From Chryseobacterium sediminis (GTDB taxonomy: Bacteria > Bacteroidota > Bacteroidia > Flavobacteriales > Weeksellaceae), in assembly GCF_008386505.1 (NCBI RefSeq), contig NZ_VUNZ01000003.1, positions 248,001 through 312,000 of the forward strand: 64,000 nt of DNA, written 5' to 3'. Below, one piece after another: positions 42,882 through 52,797 of this stretch (positions are counted from its first letter, which is position 1; each line of letters begins with the position of its first letter). Both the position numbers and the translations under genes were made by a program. Below the pieces are notes generated by a model, which saw only the letters and a program-made list of their open reading frames with translations, was not told the DNA's origin and searched no databases.

Positions 42882-45329
42882 TTGCAATACGCTCAAATTG
42901 TTTTACCACTGAACCTCAAAGGATCTTTTACCTATAAAGTTCCCGAAGAAATGATGTCCGAAATTCAACCCGGAATGCGTGTTTTGGTACCGTTTGGCGG
43001 AAAGAAAATCTATACGGGACTTGTATTTGAGCTTCACGACAATGCACCGGAAAACTTTGCAGCTAAGGAAGTCATCAGCATGCTGGATGATAAGCCGATT
43101 CTTCCCGAAGAACAGATCCGTTTCTGGAACTGGCTTTCGGAGTATTATCTGTGTAGTCTTGGAGAAATTTATAGGTTTTCATTCCCTTCTTCTTTGAAAC
43201 TGGAAAGCGAAACCTATTTAAAATTGAAACCAGGGGTGGTGGTTGATTTTGAAAATCTGGATGTCAATGAAATGTACCTGATTCAGGCACTTGAAGTACG
43301 ACAGCTGATCAATCTGACGGATATTGAAGCTTTTATTCCTAAAAAGGATATTATCAGGACCATCAATTCATTGATTGATCTTCAGTATATTGAAATTGAT
43401 GAGAAAATTGCTGAAAAATATAAAGCTAAAGAAGTAGCCTATGTAAGAATTAAAGATGAGGTTTTGGCCAATCAGAACCTTACGGATATTCTTTTAAAAC
43501 TAAACAGAGCCCAAAAGCAGAAAGACCTGTTCCTTCTTATTTTAGAAAAACAGACAGAAAATCCAGATGCTCATATTAAAAAATCTGAGCTGTTTGAAGA
43601 CGGTTATTTCGGAAGTTCTCACTTCAAACCTTTAGCAGATAAAGGTCTGGTGGAGGAATACTACATGCAGAAAGACAGAATTGAAAGCTATGAAGGAGAG
43701 ATTGAAGAACTTGAAGAGCTTTCAGAACAGCAGAAAATTGCCAAATCTGAGATTGATGAAGCGTTTGAAGAAGGGAAAAATGTCCTGCTTCATGGGGTAA
43801 CTTCATCAGGGAAAACGCATATCTATTTAGAAAAAATTGAAGAATGCATCAAAGAAGGAAAAAATGTTCTGTTTTTACTCCCTGAAATTTCCCTGACCAA
43901 ACAAATAACACAGAGATTAGAAAAAAAATATGGCCGGCAATTAGGATTTTATCACCAGAAACTGACTGATTTTGAAAGAGTGGAAGTTTGGAAAAGAATC
44001 AAACAGAATGATATCCGTATTCTGATAGGAACGCGTAACGCATTGTTTTTACCTTATCAGAACCTGGGGCTTATTGTGGTAGATGAAGAGCATGATTCTG
44101 CTTACAGACCAAGAGAAGTGACCCCTTATTTCAATGCTAAAGATGCCTCATTGGTTTTGGGTGGATTTTACAATGCGGGAGTGATCCTTGGATCTGCAAC
44201 TCCTTCCGTTGAAAGCTATTACAGAGCCAGAAAAGATAAAATGAAATATATTTTCCTGAATGAAAGATTCGGGAATGTGAATCTGCCGGAATATGAACTG
44301 ATCAATTTCAAAGAAGCGCTGGAATCTAAAAAAGTTTCCGGAAATTTCTCTCTGAAGCTTGTTGAGGAGATTAAGAAGACCGTGGATGAAAAAAAACAGG
44401 CCATTGTCCTGCACAACCGCCGTGGCTATTCCAATGTAATAGAATGTGAGAGCTGTGGCTATGTCAATTACTGCTCCAATTGTGATGTGGTGATGACTTA
44501 CCACAAGGCAGCCAATGAAATGAAATGCCATTATTGCGGACAGAGAGCTTCAAAACCAAGAACCTGCCCGAAATGCAATTCCGAAAAACTAAATGAAAGA
44601 GGTGTAGGTGTAGAGCAGATTCACGAAGAAGTTTCCAAACTGTTCCCTGAAAATGAAGTGGACAGGATGGATGTAGATTCTATGCGTAAGAAATTTGCCT
44701 ACGAAAAACTGTATGAAAAGATTGAAGGTGGAGAAACAGACATCATTGTAGGAACACAGATGATTTCCAAAGGGCTGGATTTTGATCATATTGAACTCGT
44801 TACAATTCCAAAAGCAGATTCCTTATTATATGTACAGGATTTCAGAGCAGAAGAAAGAGCCTATCAGCTGATTACTCAGGTGTCAGGAAGAGCAGGAAGG
44901 GTTTCCGGAAAAGGGAAAATCCTCATTCAGACCTTTAATCCTGATCATTCTGTATTCCAGCTTATCAAGATGAACAATCCATCGAAGATCTATAAATATA
45001 TCCTTACTGAACGCCAAAAATTCCATTATCCGCCGTTTACGAAGCTGATTATGATTGAAATGAAGCACAGAAAGGAGGATAAAGTAGACCGTGCTTCTCA
45101 GTTTCTGGGTTCTATCCTCAGAAAATATCTTCCTGAAGATTGTGTTTTGGGCCCTGAAAGAGCCCAGATTGCAAGATTGAATAATCTATATCAGTTCCAG
45201 ATTATGCTTAAACTTCCCCGAGGGAAAAACTATGAGAAATTCAAAAGTTTGGTTTTGATAAGTTTAAAAGAATTTGATGAAATCACTGCATATCAAAGCA
45301 TTAAAAAAGATGTTTTTGTTGATTTTTAA
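42882..45329 (+). CDS. priA: Primosomal protein N' (replication restart helicase PriA)
   Basis: This 815-residue superfamily 2 helicase has an N-terminal PriA DNA-binding region (YAQIVLPLNLKGSFTYKVPEE), then Walker A GVTSSGKT (Lys 311) and DEEH (401-404). An eight-cysteine zinc region (about 522-565: CESCGYVNYCSNC, CHYCGQ, CPKC) is followed by GTQMISKGLDFDHIELV and QLITQVSGRAGR. It reloads the replisome at stalled forks. The start is TTG at 42882: a stop lies four codons upstream, and the next in-frame ATG would remove the first 23 residues of the conserved domain. Confidence 0.95.
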   Translation: MQYAQIVLPLNLKGSFTYKVPEEMMSEIQPGMRVLVPFGGKKIYTGLVFELHDNAPENFAAKEVISMLDDKPILPEEQIRFWNWLSEYYLCSLGEIYRFSFPSSLKLESETYLKLKPGVVVDFENLDVNEMYLIQALEVRQLINLTDIEAFIPKKDIIRTINSLIDLQYIEIDEKIAEKYKAKEVAYVRIKDEVLANQNLTDILLKLNRAQKQKDLFLLILEKQTENPDAHIKKSELFEDGYFGSSHFKPLADKGLVEEYYMQKDRIESYEGEIEELEELSEQQKIAKSEIDEAFEEGKNVLLHGVTSSGKTHIYLEKIEECIKEGKNVLFLLPEISLTKQITQRLEKKYGRQLGFYHQKLTDFERVEVWKRIKQNDIRILIGTRNALFLPYQNLGLIVVDEEHDSAYRPREVTPYFNAKDASLVLGGFYNAGVILGSATPSVESYYRARKDKMKYIFLNERFGNVNLPEYELINFKEALESKKVSGNFSLKLVEEIKKTVDEKKQAIVLHNRRGYSNVIECESCGYVNYCSNCDVVMTYHKAANEMKCHYCGQRASKPRTCPKCNSEKLNERGVGVEQIHEEVSKLFPENEVDRMDVDSMRKKFAYEKLYEKIEGGETDIIVGTQMISKGLDFDHIELVTIPKADSLLYVQDFRAEERAYQLITQVSGRAGRVSGKGKILIQTFNPDHSVFQLIKMNNPSKIYKYILTERQKFHYPPFTKLIMIEMKHRKEDKVDRASQFLGSILRKYLPEDCVLGPERAQIARLNNLYQFQIMLKLPRGKNYEKFKSLVLISLKEFDEITAYQSIKKDVFVDF

Positions 45330-45394
45330 CAATTTTTAACAAACTTTACACTCTTTTATAATGGGTCAGTGGTCCGTTATATGACAATAATTTC

Positions 45395-45402
45395 TACTTT
45401 TG
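45395..45402 (+). promoter_or_regulatory. -7 box (TACTTTTG) of dacB
   Basis: This is a perfect TAnnTTTG. It implies a leader of about 85 nt to the ATG at 45491. Confidence 0.5.
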
Positions 45403-45490
45403 GACGTTGATTAAGTGTTTGGCTCTTTTATTGAATGATTTAACCTGTCATTTTTTATAGAGTCAAAACTATAGAACAAAAAGAAGATAG

Positions 45491-46960
45491 ATGGTAAATT
45501 TCAGAAAATATATTTCAAGTGCGGCGGTGTTGGCTTCTGGTCTTTTCCTGGCTCAATCTACCGTTTCTACCGTTCTTTATTCTCAGAATTATGACAGTCA
45601 GAAAAGCAGTTTAAACCTGCCTTCACCCGTAAGTACGATGGTGGAGAAAACTGTTTTGTCAGCAAAAGAACTGGTAGATATTAATGTAAACACAATGATG
45701 GCGGATCCTGTGCTGAAAAATGCAAGCTGGGGATTCGTAGTGTACGATCCGAAAACGAAGAAAGTAATTTCTTCGTACAATGAAAATACTCCTTTAGTAC
45801 CTGCATCTACTACAAAGCTTCTTACAACGGAAACAGCGTTAAACCTGCTGGGTGAAAACTATCGTTGGATGACTCAGCTTGAGTATTCAGGAACGATAGA
45901 TGAAAATGGAGTTTTAAATGGAAATCTTTATGTAATAGGAAGCGGTGACCCTTCTTTGGGAACAAACAAAGCAGGTGCATCATCTTATAGAGATATCATT
46001 TCAGATTTCATAGGCGGCGTTTCAAGAGAGGGAATCAAAAAGGTAAATGGTGATATTATCATTCAGACAGCGCTTTTCAAAGGCAATATTTCAGTGCTTC
46101 CGGAAAATGTTGTATGGTTGGAAAACAATAATTACTATCTGCCGGCAGGAAGTACCCGAGATATCAACCCGGCTAACGAAAAGCTGATTGTTAAAAAAGG
46201 AAGTTTCTCTACAGATAAGAAGTTTTTCTATGTTTCTCCTTACAATCATCAGATGGTATATGCTGATAAATACGAAGGAAATGGGGGTTTAACAACCAAA
46301 CTTCCTGATGCTCCGGCATACCTTGCCAACTCTTTCAGAACAACATTAGTAAAAAGCGGAATTCCTGTTACCGGAAAAGTAAGTCCGAAAATGACTGATG
46401 CAGCTCCAGAAGGAAGAAAAATGCTTTCAGCTTATAAATCTCCAACTTTAGGTGATATTATTTATTATACCAATCAGCACAGTGATAATTCATTGGCGGA
46501 AGCTTTATTGAGAACAGTTGGTTATCAGAAAATGGGCGACCAGACTTCAGAATCAGGAAGAATTGTGGTAACAGGCCACCTGAAAGATGCCGGTTTTGAT
46601 ATGATTGGTCTTAATTATATGGATGGAAGCGGGCTTTCAAGAAGCAATAATGTAACCCCAATTTCGCAGGTGAAGTTTCTTACTTCTTTGATGGATCAGA
46701 AATACTATAGATCTTACCTGACCTCTTTACCGATTGGCGGACAATCCGGAACTTTAAAAAGAATGTTCATAGGAGAAGGTAACGGACAGGTTTTTGCAAA
46801 AACAGGAACACTGAATAAAGTAAAAACATTAGCAGGATATCTGAAGACAAATTCCGGGAAAACATTGGTGTTCTCCTTAATGGTAAATAACTATTCCGGA
46901 TCTGTAGATATGGTGAAAAAGAGAATGGAAAAAATTCTTGAACCTGCACTGGATCTTTAA
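45491..46960 (+). CDS. dacB: D-alanyl-D-alanine carboxypeptidase/endopeptidase (PBP4 family)
   Basis: This 489-residue S13-family penicillin-binding protein has the three active-site motifs in order: SxxK as STTK (Ser 106, Lys 109), SDN in HSDNSLAE, and KTG (437-439) in AKTGTLNK. The PBP4 insert domain lies between the first two. A signal peptide (SSAAVLASGLFLAQS) places it in the periplasm, where it trims or cuts peptidoglycan cross-links. The LNYMDGSGLSRSN and PIGGQSGTLKRM segments are typical. It is a single-gene unit ending in a terminator. Confidence 0.94.
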   Translation: MVNFRKYISSAAVLASGLFLAQSTVSTVLYSQNYDSQKSSLNLPSPVSTMVEKTVLSAKELVDINVNTMMADPVLKNASWGFVVYDPKTKKVISSYNENTPLVPASTTKLLTTETALNLLGENYRWMTQLEYSGTIDENGVLNGNLYVIGSGDPSLGTNKAGASSYRDIISDFIGGVSREGIKKVNGDIIIQTALFKGNISVLPENVVWLENNNYYLPAGSTRDINPANEKLIVKKGSFSTDKKFFYVSPYNHQMVYADKYEGNGGLTTKLPDAPAYLANSFRTTLVKSGIPVTGKVSPKMTDAAPEGRKMLSAYKSPTLGDIIYYTNQHSDNSLAEALLRTVGYQKMGDQTSESGRIVVTGHLKDAGFDMIGLNYMDGSGLSRSNNVTPISQVKFLTSLMDQKYYRSYLTSLPIGGQSGTLKRMFIGEGNGQVFAKTGTLNKVKTLAGYLKTNSGKTLVFSLMVNNYSGSVDMVKKRMEKILEPALDL

Positions 46961-46988
46961 ATATTTTTTATTTTATATATTATAACAG

Positions 46989-47018
46989 CCTTTTAATCAT
47001 TGATTAAAAGGTTTTTTT
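46989..47018 (+). terminator. Terminator of dacB
   Basis: CCTTTTAATC/GATTAAAAGG with a 3-nt loop (46989-47011) is followed by T7. Confidence 0.9.
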
Positions 47019-47043
47019 TATATTTGGTTAAATTTTTCTAAAC

Positions 47044-48972
47044 ATGACAAAATTGTACCTTTTGGTGTTGGGATTTTTACTTTCTCAGCCGTTCTATGGC
47101 CAGAAGCATGAACAAAACATCGATATGAAAGGATTGATCGAAAAAGAGAAAAAATCCTTTACACAAAAAATGAATATCGGGAATACTAATCCCAATACTC
47201 TGAATTACGATTTACAGTATCAAAGAATGGATGTTACGCTCAACCCGGCTTCCAATAATATTTCCGGATCGGTAACTTCTCATTTTAAGCCTACCCAGAA
47301 TATGGGAAGCATTTACTTTGATCTGACAACTGCTTTAACGGTTTCTCAGGTTAAATATCATGGCAACAACCTTGTTTTTCAGCAGCTTCCTTCCAACGAA
47401 GTGAAAATTGATTTTCAGACCCCGATTACTGCCAATACACTGGATTCTCTGACTATTCATTATTCAGGAATGCCACCTAGTGCCAATGGAGCCTTTACAA
47501 CAGCTACTCAGGGCGGAGTTCCGGTGCTTTCTACTTTGAATGAGCCGTATGGCGCACAGGACTGGTTTCCGACAAAACAAAGTTTGAATGATAAAATTGA
47601 AAGATTTGATTTCAAAATTACAACACCATCCAATTACAGCGTTGCTGCCAACGGAAAATTAATGTCCGAAACTTTCCCTACAGGATCAACGAAGCTTACT
47701 TTCTGGAGAACGATGTATCCTACACCGGCTTATCTGATTGCACTTTCCATTACTAATTTTGTAAAACTTACGGACACCATCGGGAATCCTCCGTTTCCTT
47801 TTGTCAACTATATTTACCCATCCACCAATTCAAACCAGACCAGTCTGAATAATATTGAATGGACAAAACAGGTGATGAATACTTTTGAAACGTATTTTGG
47901 TTTATATCCCTTCCGAAACGAAAAATACGGACACATGGAATTTATGTATGGAGGAGGAATGGAGCATCAGACAATGTCTTCTATGGGAGGCTGGAGCAAG
48001 CAGCTTATTGCTCATGAGCTTACTCACCAATGGTTTGGAGATAAGGTAACTTGTGGTGCATGGAATGATATCTGGCTGAATGAAGGTTTTGCTACTTTCG
48101 GGGAGCATCTTGCTAATGAAAAACTATTGATGACCAATACAGAGTTTATGAATTATCTGCAAGGCCAGTCCAATTATATTACTGCCAGTACAACAGGAAC
48201 AGTATATGTGCCGGATAGCGGGCTTTCCAGCATCAATAGAATATTCGACAGCAGACTATCATATTCCAAAGGGGGATATGTATTGAGAATGCTGAAATGG
48301 ATTTTAGGGGATGCCATTTTTTATCAGGCACTTAAAGACTATCACGCAAGACCAAACTTAGCTTATAGTTATGCGCGTACTGCAGATTTTAATGCTTCTT
48401 TGCTTCAGTCTACGGGTAAAGATTTTACGGAATTTTTTAATGACTGGGTGTATGGAGAAGGATATCCTACCTATACTATAAAATGGATGCAGGGTGGTAA
48501 TCAGGCTTTATTTAAAGTTTCTCAGACACAAAGCAGTTCTAACGTAAGCTTTTTTGAAATGCCTTTACCTATAAAAGTAACCGGAACTTCAGGGCAGACT
48601 GCTTATCTGGTCCTTAACAATACTTCAAATAATCAAAGCTTTTTAGAATCTGTAACATTCCCTATTGCAAGTGTTCAGTTTAACTATGAATACCAGATTC
48701 TGGAGAAAAACTCTACCGTTACTCAGGATAATACTTTAAGTGTTTCTTCTGTTGAGAAGGAAGGTTTTGGACTCTATCCAAATCCTGCTAAAAATGAAAT
48801 TAATCTGAAAGGAATAAACAGAGCTGCGGATTTTACGATTCATGCTATAGATGGAAAGCTGGTAGGAAAAGGAACATATCAGCCAGGTAAAGCGATTGGG
48901 ATCTCAGAATTGGTTCCGGGAACTTACTTCATTACGATTGATGAAAAGAGTATCAAATTCATCAAGCATTAA
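47044..48972 (+). CDS. Secreted M1-family aminopeptidase with T9SS sorting domain
   Basis: This 642-residue protein has a signal peptide (VLGFLLSQPFYGQ) and an M1 N-terminal beta domain (about 45-240). The GGMEH exopeptidase motif appears in MYGGGMEHQTMSS. The zinc site is HELTHQWFGD with ligands His 324, His 328 and Glu 347 (NEGFATF). The last 75 residues (GFGLYPNPAKNEINLKG ... GTYFITIDEK) are a T9SS type A sorting domain. It removes N-terminal residues from peptides outside the cell and could finish digestion begun by the M36 protease at 8052. Confidence 0.94.
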   Translation: MTKLYLLVLGFLLSQPFYGQKHEQNIDMKGLIEKEKKSFTQKMNIGNTNPNTLNYDLQYQRMDVTLNPASNNISGSVTSHFKPTQNMGSIYFDLTTALTVSQVKYHGNNLVFQQLPSNEVKIDFQTPITANTLDSLTIHYSGMPPSANGAFTTATQGGVPVLSTLNEPYGAQDWFPTKQSLNDKIERFDFKITTPSNYSVAANGKLMSETFPTGSTKLTFWRTMYPTPAYLIALSITNFVKLTDTIGNPPFPFVNYIYPSTNSNQTSLNNIEWTKQVMNTFETYFGLYPFRNEKYGHMEFMYGGGMEHQTMSSMGGWSKQLIAHELTHQWFGDKVTCGAWNDIWLNEGFATFGEHLANEKLLMTNTEFMNYLQGQSNYITASTTGTVYVPDSGLSSINRIFDSRLSYSKGGYVLRMLKWILGDAIFYQALKDYHARPNLAYSYARTADFNASLLQSTGKDFTEFFNDWVYGEGYPTYTIKWMQGGNQALFKVSQTQSSSNVSFFEMPLPIKVTGTSGQTAYLVLNNTSNNQSFLESVTFPIASVQFNYEYQILEKNSTVTQDNTLSVSSVEKEGFGLYPNPAKNEINLKGINRAADFTIHAIDGKLVGKGTYQPGKAIGISELVPGTYFITIDEKSIKFIKH

Positions 48973-49021
48973 AAGTAAGAACTGTAAAATATCAATAAGT
49001 TCTTTACTTATCAATGACAAT

Positions 49022-49061
49022 AAAACAAAGAAGCTTTCAGATTTGAAAGCTTCTTTGTTTT
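49022..49061. terminator. Perfect 17-bp terminator hairpin that overlaps the cupin gene's 3' end
   Basis: AAAACAAAGAAGCTTTC (49022-49038) and its exact complement (49045-49061) flank a 6-nt loop. The cupin gene on the minus strand ends at 49037, so one arm encodes its last codons. It also serves the M1 gene on the plus strand. Confidence 0.85.
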
Positions 49062-49915
49062 CTCGCTGCTTTGGCGCCTCTCTTTCGGGCTATCTTTACT
49101 TTGTATTCAAACCATTTTTCTTTGAATAGTTTACGCATGAGATTATCAAAATGTCTGGTGATGACCAGGTTTTTAAAACCTCTCCATTTTTCAAGAGGAC
49201 TTGATGGAAGTGCCCTTACTGATATGGAATATCCTTCCGTATCATATTGAATATAATGCCACCATCCGGAAGGAATATAAAGCGTTTCACCAGTATGAAT
49301 CACAGCTTCATAGCCGTTTAAATAGAGTAGTGCAGGATATTTTCTGTAGTCTGGGTTTCTTATTTGGGCAAGACTGTGGAAATTATAAGGCAGTTTATAC
49401 ATGATGTCAGACTGTTCCCAGGGAAAAAGCCAGATTCTTTTGATTCCCTGAAACTGGGTAATGAAAACATGGGACATATCAATGTCAATATGATTTCTGG
49501 TGACAGAGCCTTCACCTCCAAAAAACATAAAAGGCAGCCATTTTAGTATTTTGCCATTTGTAACATCATTGTAGATAATGTCATTCTTAAGTTCTGGTTT
49601 TATTTTCAATAAATTAAATAAAAAAAGACGGTGTTCGGTAGGAGCAGACTGAATCAGATCAAGGTATTCTGAAAATGTGCTTTGGGCTATTGGATCACTT
49701 GCCACTCTGTCGAGAGAATCAAGTTCACTGCCGTAAATATTCACCTTATGATCTCCTGCAATTTCTTTGAAATAGTCATAATTCCATTTTTTGAAGGCAG
49801 GGCTTTCCGGATCTATAAAATCTTCGATAATAATTGGAATTCTCGGCTTCATATGGTTATTAATAAAGGTTTCTGGATTGATTGTCTTTATTTTTTGTAC
49901 CGGCTTTAATCTCAT
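49037..49915 (-). CDS. Cupin-like/JmjC-type 2-oxoglutarate oxygenase
   Basis: This 292-residue protein has a JmjC/cupin_8 fold. It carries the iron-binding facial triad His 142, Asp 144 (RNHIDIDMSH) and His 220 (IPSGWWHYIQ), with an N-terminal IPIIIEDFIDPESPAFKKWNYDYFKE segment typical of the FIH-like group. Such enzymes hydroxylate proteins or small molecules using Fe(II), oxygen and 2-oxoglutarate. The target is unknown. A TAnnTTTG box (TATATTTG) lies just upstream. The final codons lie inside a terminator stem. Confidence 0.9.
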   Translation of the reverse strand: MRLKPVQKIKTINPETFINNHMKPRIPIIIEDFIDPESPAFKKWNYDYFKEIAGDHKVNIYGSELDSLDRVASDPIAQSTFSEYLDLIQSAPTEHRLFLFNLLKIKPELKNDIIYNDVTNGKILKWLPFMFFGGEGSVTRNHIDIDMSHVFITQFQGIKRIWLFPWEQSDIMYKLPYNFHSLAQIRNPDYRKYPALLYLNGYEAVIHTGETLYIPSGWWHYIQYDTEGYSISVRALPSSPLEKWRGFKNLVITRHFDNLMRKLFKEKWFEYKVKIARKRGAKAARKQRSFQI

Positions 49916-49931
49916 GCTCTCAAATTTTAAA

Positions 49932-49939
49932 CAAATATA
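49932..49939 (-). promoter_or_regulatory. -7 box (TATATTTG) of the cupin-like gene
   Basis: This perfect minus-strand TAnnTTTG leaves a leader of 16 nt to the ATG at 49915. Confidence 0.55.
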
Positions 49940-50073
49940 ATTATTATCCTACTAAATTAATAGACTAATAATGTTAAAACTGAAAGCAGAATTGATTTTT
50001 TAGAATTAAACATATAAAAGGTTTTATTTTACTGCCTTTTTAGTAAATTAGCACATCTAAAAAATTACTAAAA

Positions 50074-51270
50074 ATGATCTCTGAAAAATACCTTCAACAT
50101 TTACAGAACGAACTTCAGAATATTGAGAATGACGGACTTTACAAAAGAGAAAGAATCATCACTTCTCAGCAAAGTGCAGAAATAGAAGCTAACGGAAAAA
50201 AGCTTTTGAACTTCTGTGCGAATAATTATCTGGGATTATCCAACAATCCGGAAGTAATGAAAGCGTCTCAGGAAATGATTCAATCTCATGGATATGGGAT
50301 GTCATCGGTACGTTTCATCTGCGGAACACAGGATATTCACAAGGATTTGGAGAAAAAAATCGCAGACTTTTTAGGTCTTGAAGATACTATCCTTTATGCG
50401 GCAGCATTTGATGCAAACGGTGGCGTTTTTGAACCATTGTTTACAGAAGAGGATGCTATTATTTCAGATGAATTGAATCATGCTTCAATCATTGACGGTG
50501 TTCGTCTTTGTAAAGCAGCGAGATACAGATATAAAAATAATAATATGGAGGATCTGGAAGCTCAGTTGATTGCAGCTTCTGAAAAGAACCACCGTTTTAA
50601 GATCATCGTAACAGACGGAGTATTTTCAATGGACGGTATTGTTGCAGACCTGAAAGGAGTGTGTGACCTTGCTGATAAATATGATGCTTTGGTCATGGTA
50701 GATGATTCTCATGCAACAGGTTTCATCGGAAAAACCGGTCGTGGAACTCATGAAGCGAATGAGGTAATGGGAAGAGTAGATATCATTACTTCTACATTAG
50801 GAAAAGCTTTAGGGGGTGCTTTAGGAGGATTTACTTCCGGTAAAAAAGAGATCATTGATATGCTGAGACAGCGTTCAAGACCTTATTTGTTCTCTAACTC
50901 TCTGGCACCTGGGATTGTAGGAGCTGCATTGAGAGTGTTGGATATGATTTCTGATGATACATCTCTTCGTGATAAAGTAATGGAGAATGCAGAATACTTC
51001 AGAACGGAAATGAAAGCTAAAGGTTTTGATATTCCTGAAGGAGATGCTGCGATTGTTCCGGTAATGCTTTATGATGCGCCTCTTTCTCAAAAAATGGCTG
51101 AAAAGCTTATGGATGAAGGGATTTACGTTATCGGATTCTTCTATCCAGTAGTACCGAAAGGGAAGGCGAGAATCAGAGTTCAATTATCCGCGGCTCATAC
51201 CAGAGAACACTTAGATAAAGCGATTGCTGCTTTTGAAAAAGTTGGAAAAGAATTAGGAGTTATTTCTTAA
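50074..51270 (+). CDS. kbl: Glycine C-acetyltransferase (2-amino-3-ketobutyrate CoA ligase)
   Basis: This 398-residue PLP enzyme belongs to the alpha-oxoamine synthase family. Motifs are [59 protein letters not shown] and the PLP lysine in [10 protein letters not shown] (Lys 244). The FCANNYLG and RYRYKNNNM segments favour Kbl over BioF or HemA. It splits 2-amino-3-ketobutyrate into glycine and acetyl-CoA in threonine breakdown. The partner tdh is not nearby. The promoter is a -7 variant (TAAATTAG) about 25 nt upstream. A hairpin terminator follows. Confidence 0.93.
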   Translation: MISEKYLQHLQNELQNIENDGLYKRERIITSQQSAEIEANGKKLLNFCANNYLGLSNNPEVMKASQEMIQSHGYGMSSVRFICGTQDIHKDLEKKIADFLGLEDTILYAAAFDANGGVFEPLFTEEDAIISDELNHASIIDGVRLCKAARYRYKNNNMEDLEAQLIAASEKNHRFKIIVTDGVFSMDGIVADLKGVCDLADKYDALVMVDDSHATGFIGKTGRGTHEANEVMGRVDIITSTLGKALGGALGGFTSGKKEIIDMLRQRSRPYLFSNSLAPGIVGAALRVLDMISDDTSLRDKVMENAEYFRTEMKAKGFDIPEGDAAIVPVMLYDAPLSQKMAEKLMDEGIYVIGFFYPVVPKGKARIRVQLSAAHTREHLDKAIAAFEKVGKELGVIS

Positions 51271-51298
51271 GATAAAAAGTTCTACGTTTGTAGAATGA

Positions 51299-51336
51299 AA
51301 ACAGGATTTCTTATTTAGAGAAATCCTGTTTTTTTA
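51299..51336 (+). terminator. Terminator of kbl
   Basis: AACAGGATTTCT/AGAAATCCTGTT form a stem (51299-51330) followed by a T-run. Confidence 0.85.
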
Positions 51337-51442
51337 TGAAATAAACATTCAGTACTTTGTTTTTTTTTGTAATTAAATGAATACTATTGTTGAATAGATG
51401 ATAATACAATATATTTGAAACACTAATTCTAATAACCATTTT

Positions 51443-52093
51443 GTGAAAAAATATTTACTTCTTTTTGTTTTTTTTAGCTTTTTCAAAACAATTTATGCTC
51501 AATCTAATGACTACAAATCAATACTTACTGTAAGTGCTTTTGCCCCTTTTCGTGATCAACGCTATAATATAGGTTATATGCGGAAAATAAATGAAAGATG
51601 GTGGGTGGGAAGCGAATTGGCATATGGAACCGACAAAATAACTCCCGTAAATATTGCCAATTTTGAGGGGGAAAACAGAATTTTTGAGATAAAACCGGAA
51701 GTGTTTTACAGCCTGGCGCCTCAATCAAGATTAAAACATTTTGTATCAGTAGAAGCTTTCTATTTAAATCAGATAGGAAAAAATATTTCAGGAAAATATT
51801 ATGACGAAAATGATGTTTATTATTCTTTTAGCTCAGCAGATTATAAAAGAATCAAATATGGCTTAAATATTAACTACAGTATTTTGATTCATAAAGAGTC
51901 TTCATGGTTTGGCTTTATGCCTAAAATTGGCTTTGGTATCAGACAAAAAAATATTTCTTATACTAATATGGCAGGAAAGGAAGAAGACTATGCTCCTGTA
52001 GATGGTCTTCCCTTTGACTATCATTCAAATCGGCAGGGTTCCAATCTGCGTCTCAATTTTAATGTTGATATGAAATTCATTTTCAAATTCTAA
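51443..52093 (+). CDS. Hypothetical outer-membrane beta-barrel protein
   Basis: This 216-residue protein starts with GTG at 51443; no in-frame ATG lies between the preceding stretch and residue 46. The signal peptide is KKYLLLFVFFSFFKTIYAQ. The mature part alternates polar and hydrophobic residues, with many aromatic girdles (RWWVGSELAYGTDKI, HFVSVEAFYLNQIG, WFGFMPKIGFGIRQK), and ends in MKFIFKF with a terminal Phe. That pattern suits a small eight- to ten-strand beta barrel in the outer membrane. No family or function is recognised. Confidence 0.75.
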   Translation: MKKYLLLFVFFSFFKTIYAQSNDYKSILTVSAFAPFRDQRYNIGYMRKINERWWVGSELAYGTDKITPVNIANFEGENRIFEIKPEVFYSLAPQSRLKHFVSVEAFYLNQIGKNISGKYYDENDVYYSFSSADYKRIKYGLNINYSILIHKESSWFGFMPKIGFGIRQKNISYTNMAGKEEDYAPVDGLPFDYHSNRQGSNLRLNFNVDMKFIFKF

Positions 52094-52162
52094 AAAATAT
52101 TTAATCTTTATTATTTTAAGCTAAAGATTTTAGATTAAATTCTCTTTTTTTCCGAAATAAAC

Positions 52163-52170
52163 TATCTTTG
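52163..52170 (+). promoter_or_regulatory. -7 box (TATCTTTG) of hemJ and probably gldFG
   Basis: This perfect TAnnTTTG lies 16 nt before the ATG at 52187. Confidence 0.6.
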
Positions 52171-52186
52171 CAAACAAATTTTTAGG

Positions 52187-52738
52187 ATGCTGTATACCAT
52201 CATCAAAGCTTTACATATTATCTTCATGGTAAGCTACTTTGCGGGAATTTTTTATCTCGTGAGGATTTTTGTTTATTATAAGGATACCGACGAATTTGCA
52301 GACGATAAAAAAAGAATTCTGAGAGAGCAATACACCTTTATGGCCAGAAGACTGTGGAATATTATCACCGTTCCTGCGGGGGTAATTATGGCTGTATGCG
52401 GACTGGTGATGATCTTTTTAAATCCGGGGCTGATGAAAATGGGATGGTTTCATTTAAAACTGACCTTTCTTATCGGACTTGCTGTTTACCATTACTGGTG
52501 CTGGAAAAAAGTACTTCATTTGAAAGCATTACATGGAAATACACTGCCAACTGCTAATATCAAGCTGAGACAGGCCAATGAAATTGCTACATTCATTCTG
52601 TTTCTGGTGGTATTTACCGTTATTTTAAAATCGATGGTAATTGAATACTGGTGGCAATTAATCGCAGGATTTTTCGTTCTTGTATTTCTGATCATGATGA
52701 CAGTGAAACTGGTTAATAAAAATAAAAAAAACAAATAA
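52187..52738 (+). CDS. hemJ: Protoporphyrinogen IX oxidase HemJ (UPF0093/CopD-like)
   Basis: This 183-residue membrane protein has four to five helices. The N-terminus IKALHIIFMVSYFAGIFYLVRIFVYY carries the conserved His of HemJ, and FHLKLTFLIGLAVYHYWCWKK carries the second conserved helix. HemJ converts protoporphyrinogen IX to protoporphyrin IX in haem synthesis in bacteria lacking HemG or HemY. Pfam labels vary between UPF0093 and CopD. It lies 59 nt upstream of gldF on the same strand and could share its transcript. Confidence 0.9.
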   Translation: MLYTIIKALHIIFMVSYFAGIFYLVRIFVYYKDTDEFADDKKRILREQYTFMARRLWNIITVPAGVIMAVCGLVMIFLNPGLMKMGWFHLKLTFLIGLAVYHYWCWKKVLHLKALHGNTLPTANIKLRQANEIATFILFLVVFTVILKSMVIEYWWQLIAGFFVLVFLIMMTVKLVNKNKKNK

Positions 52739-52797
52739 TTGTTGAGTAGGGCGCATGTTTGAGAACATTCATCCTTTTTACATCTTACAAAAAAACT

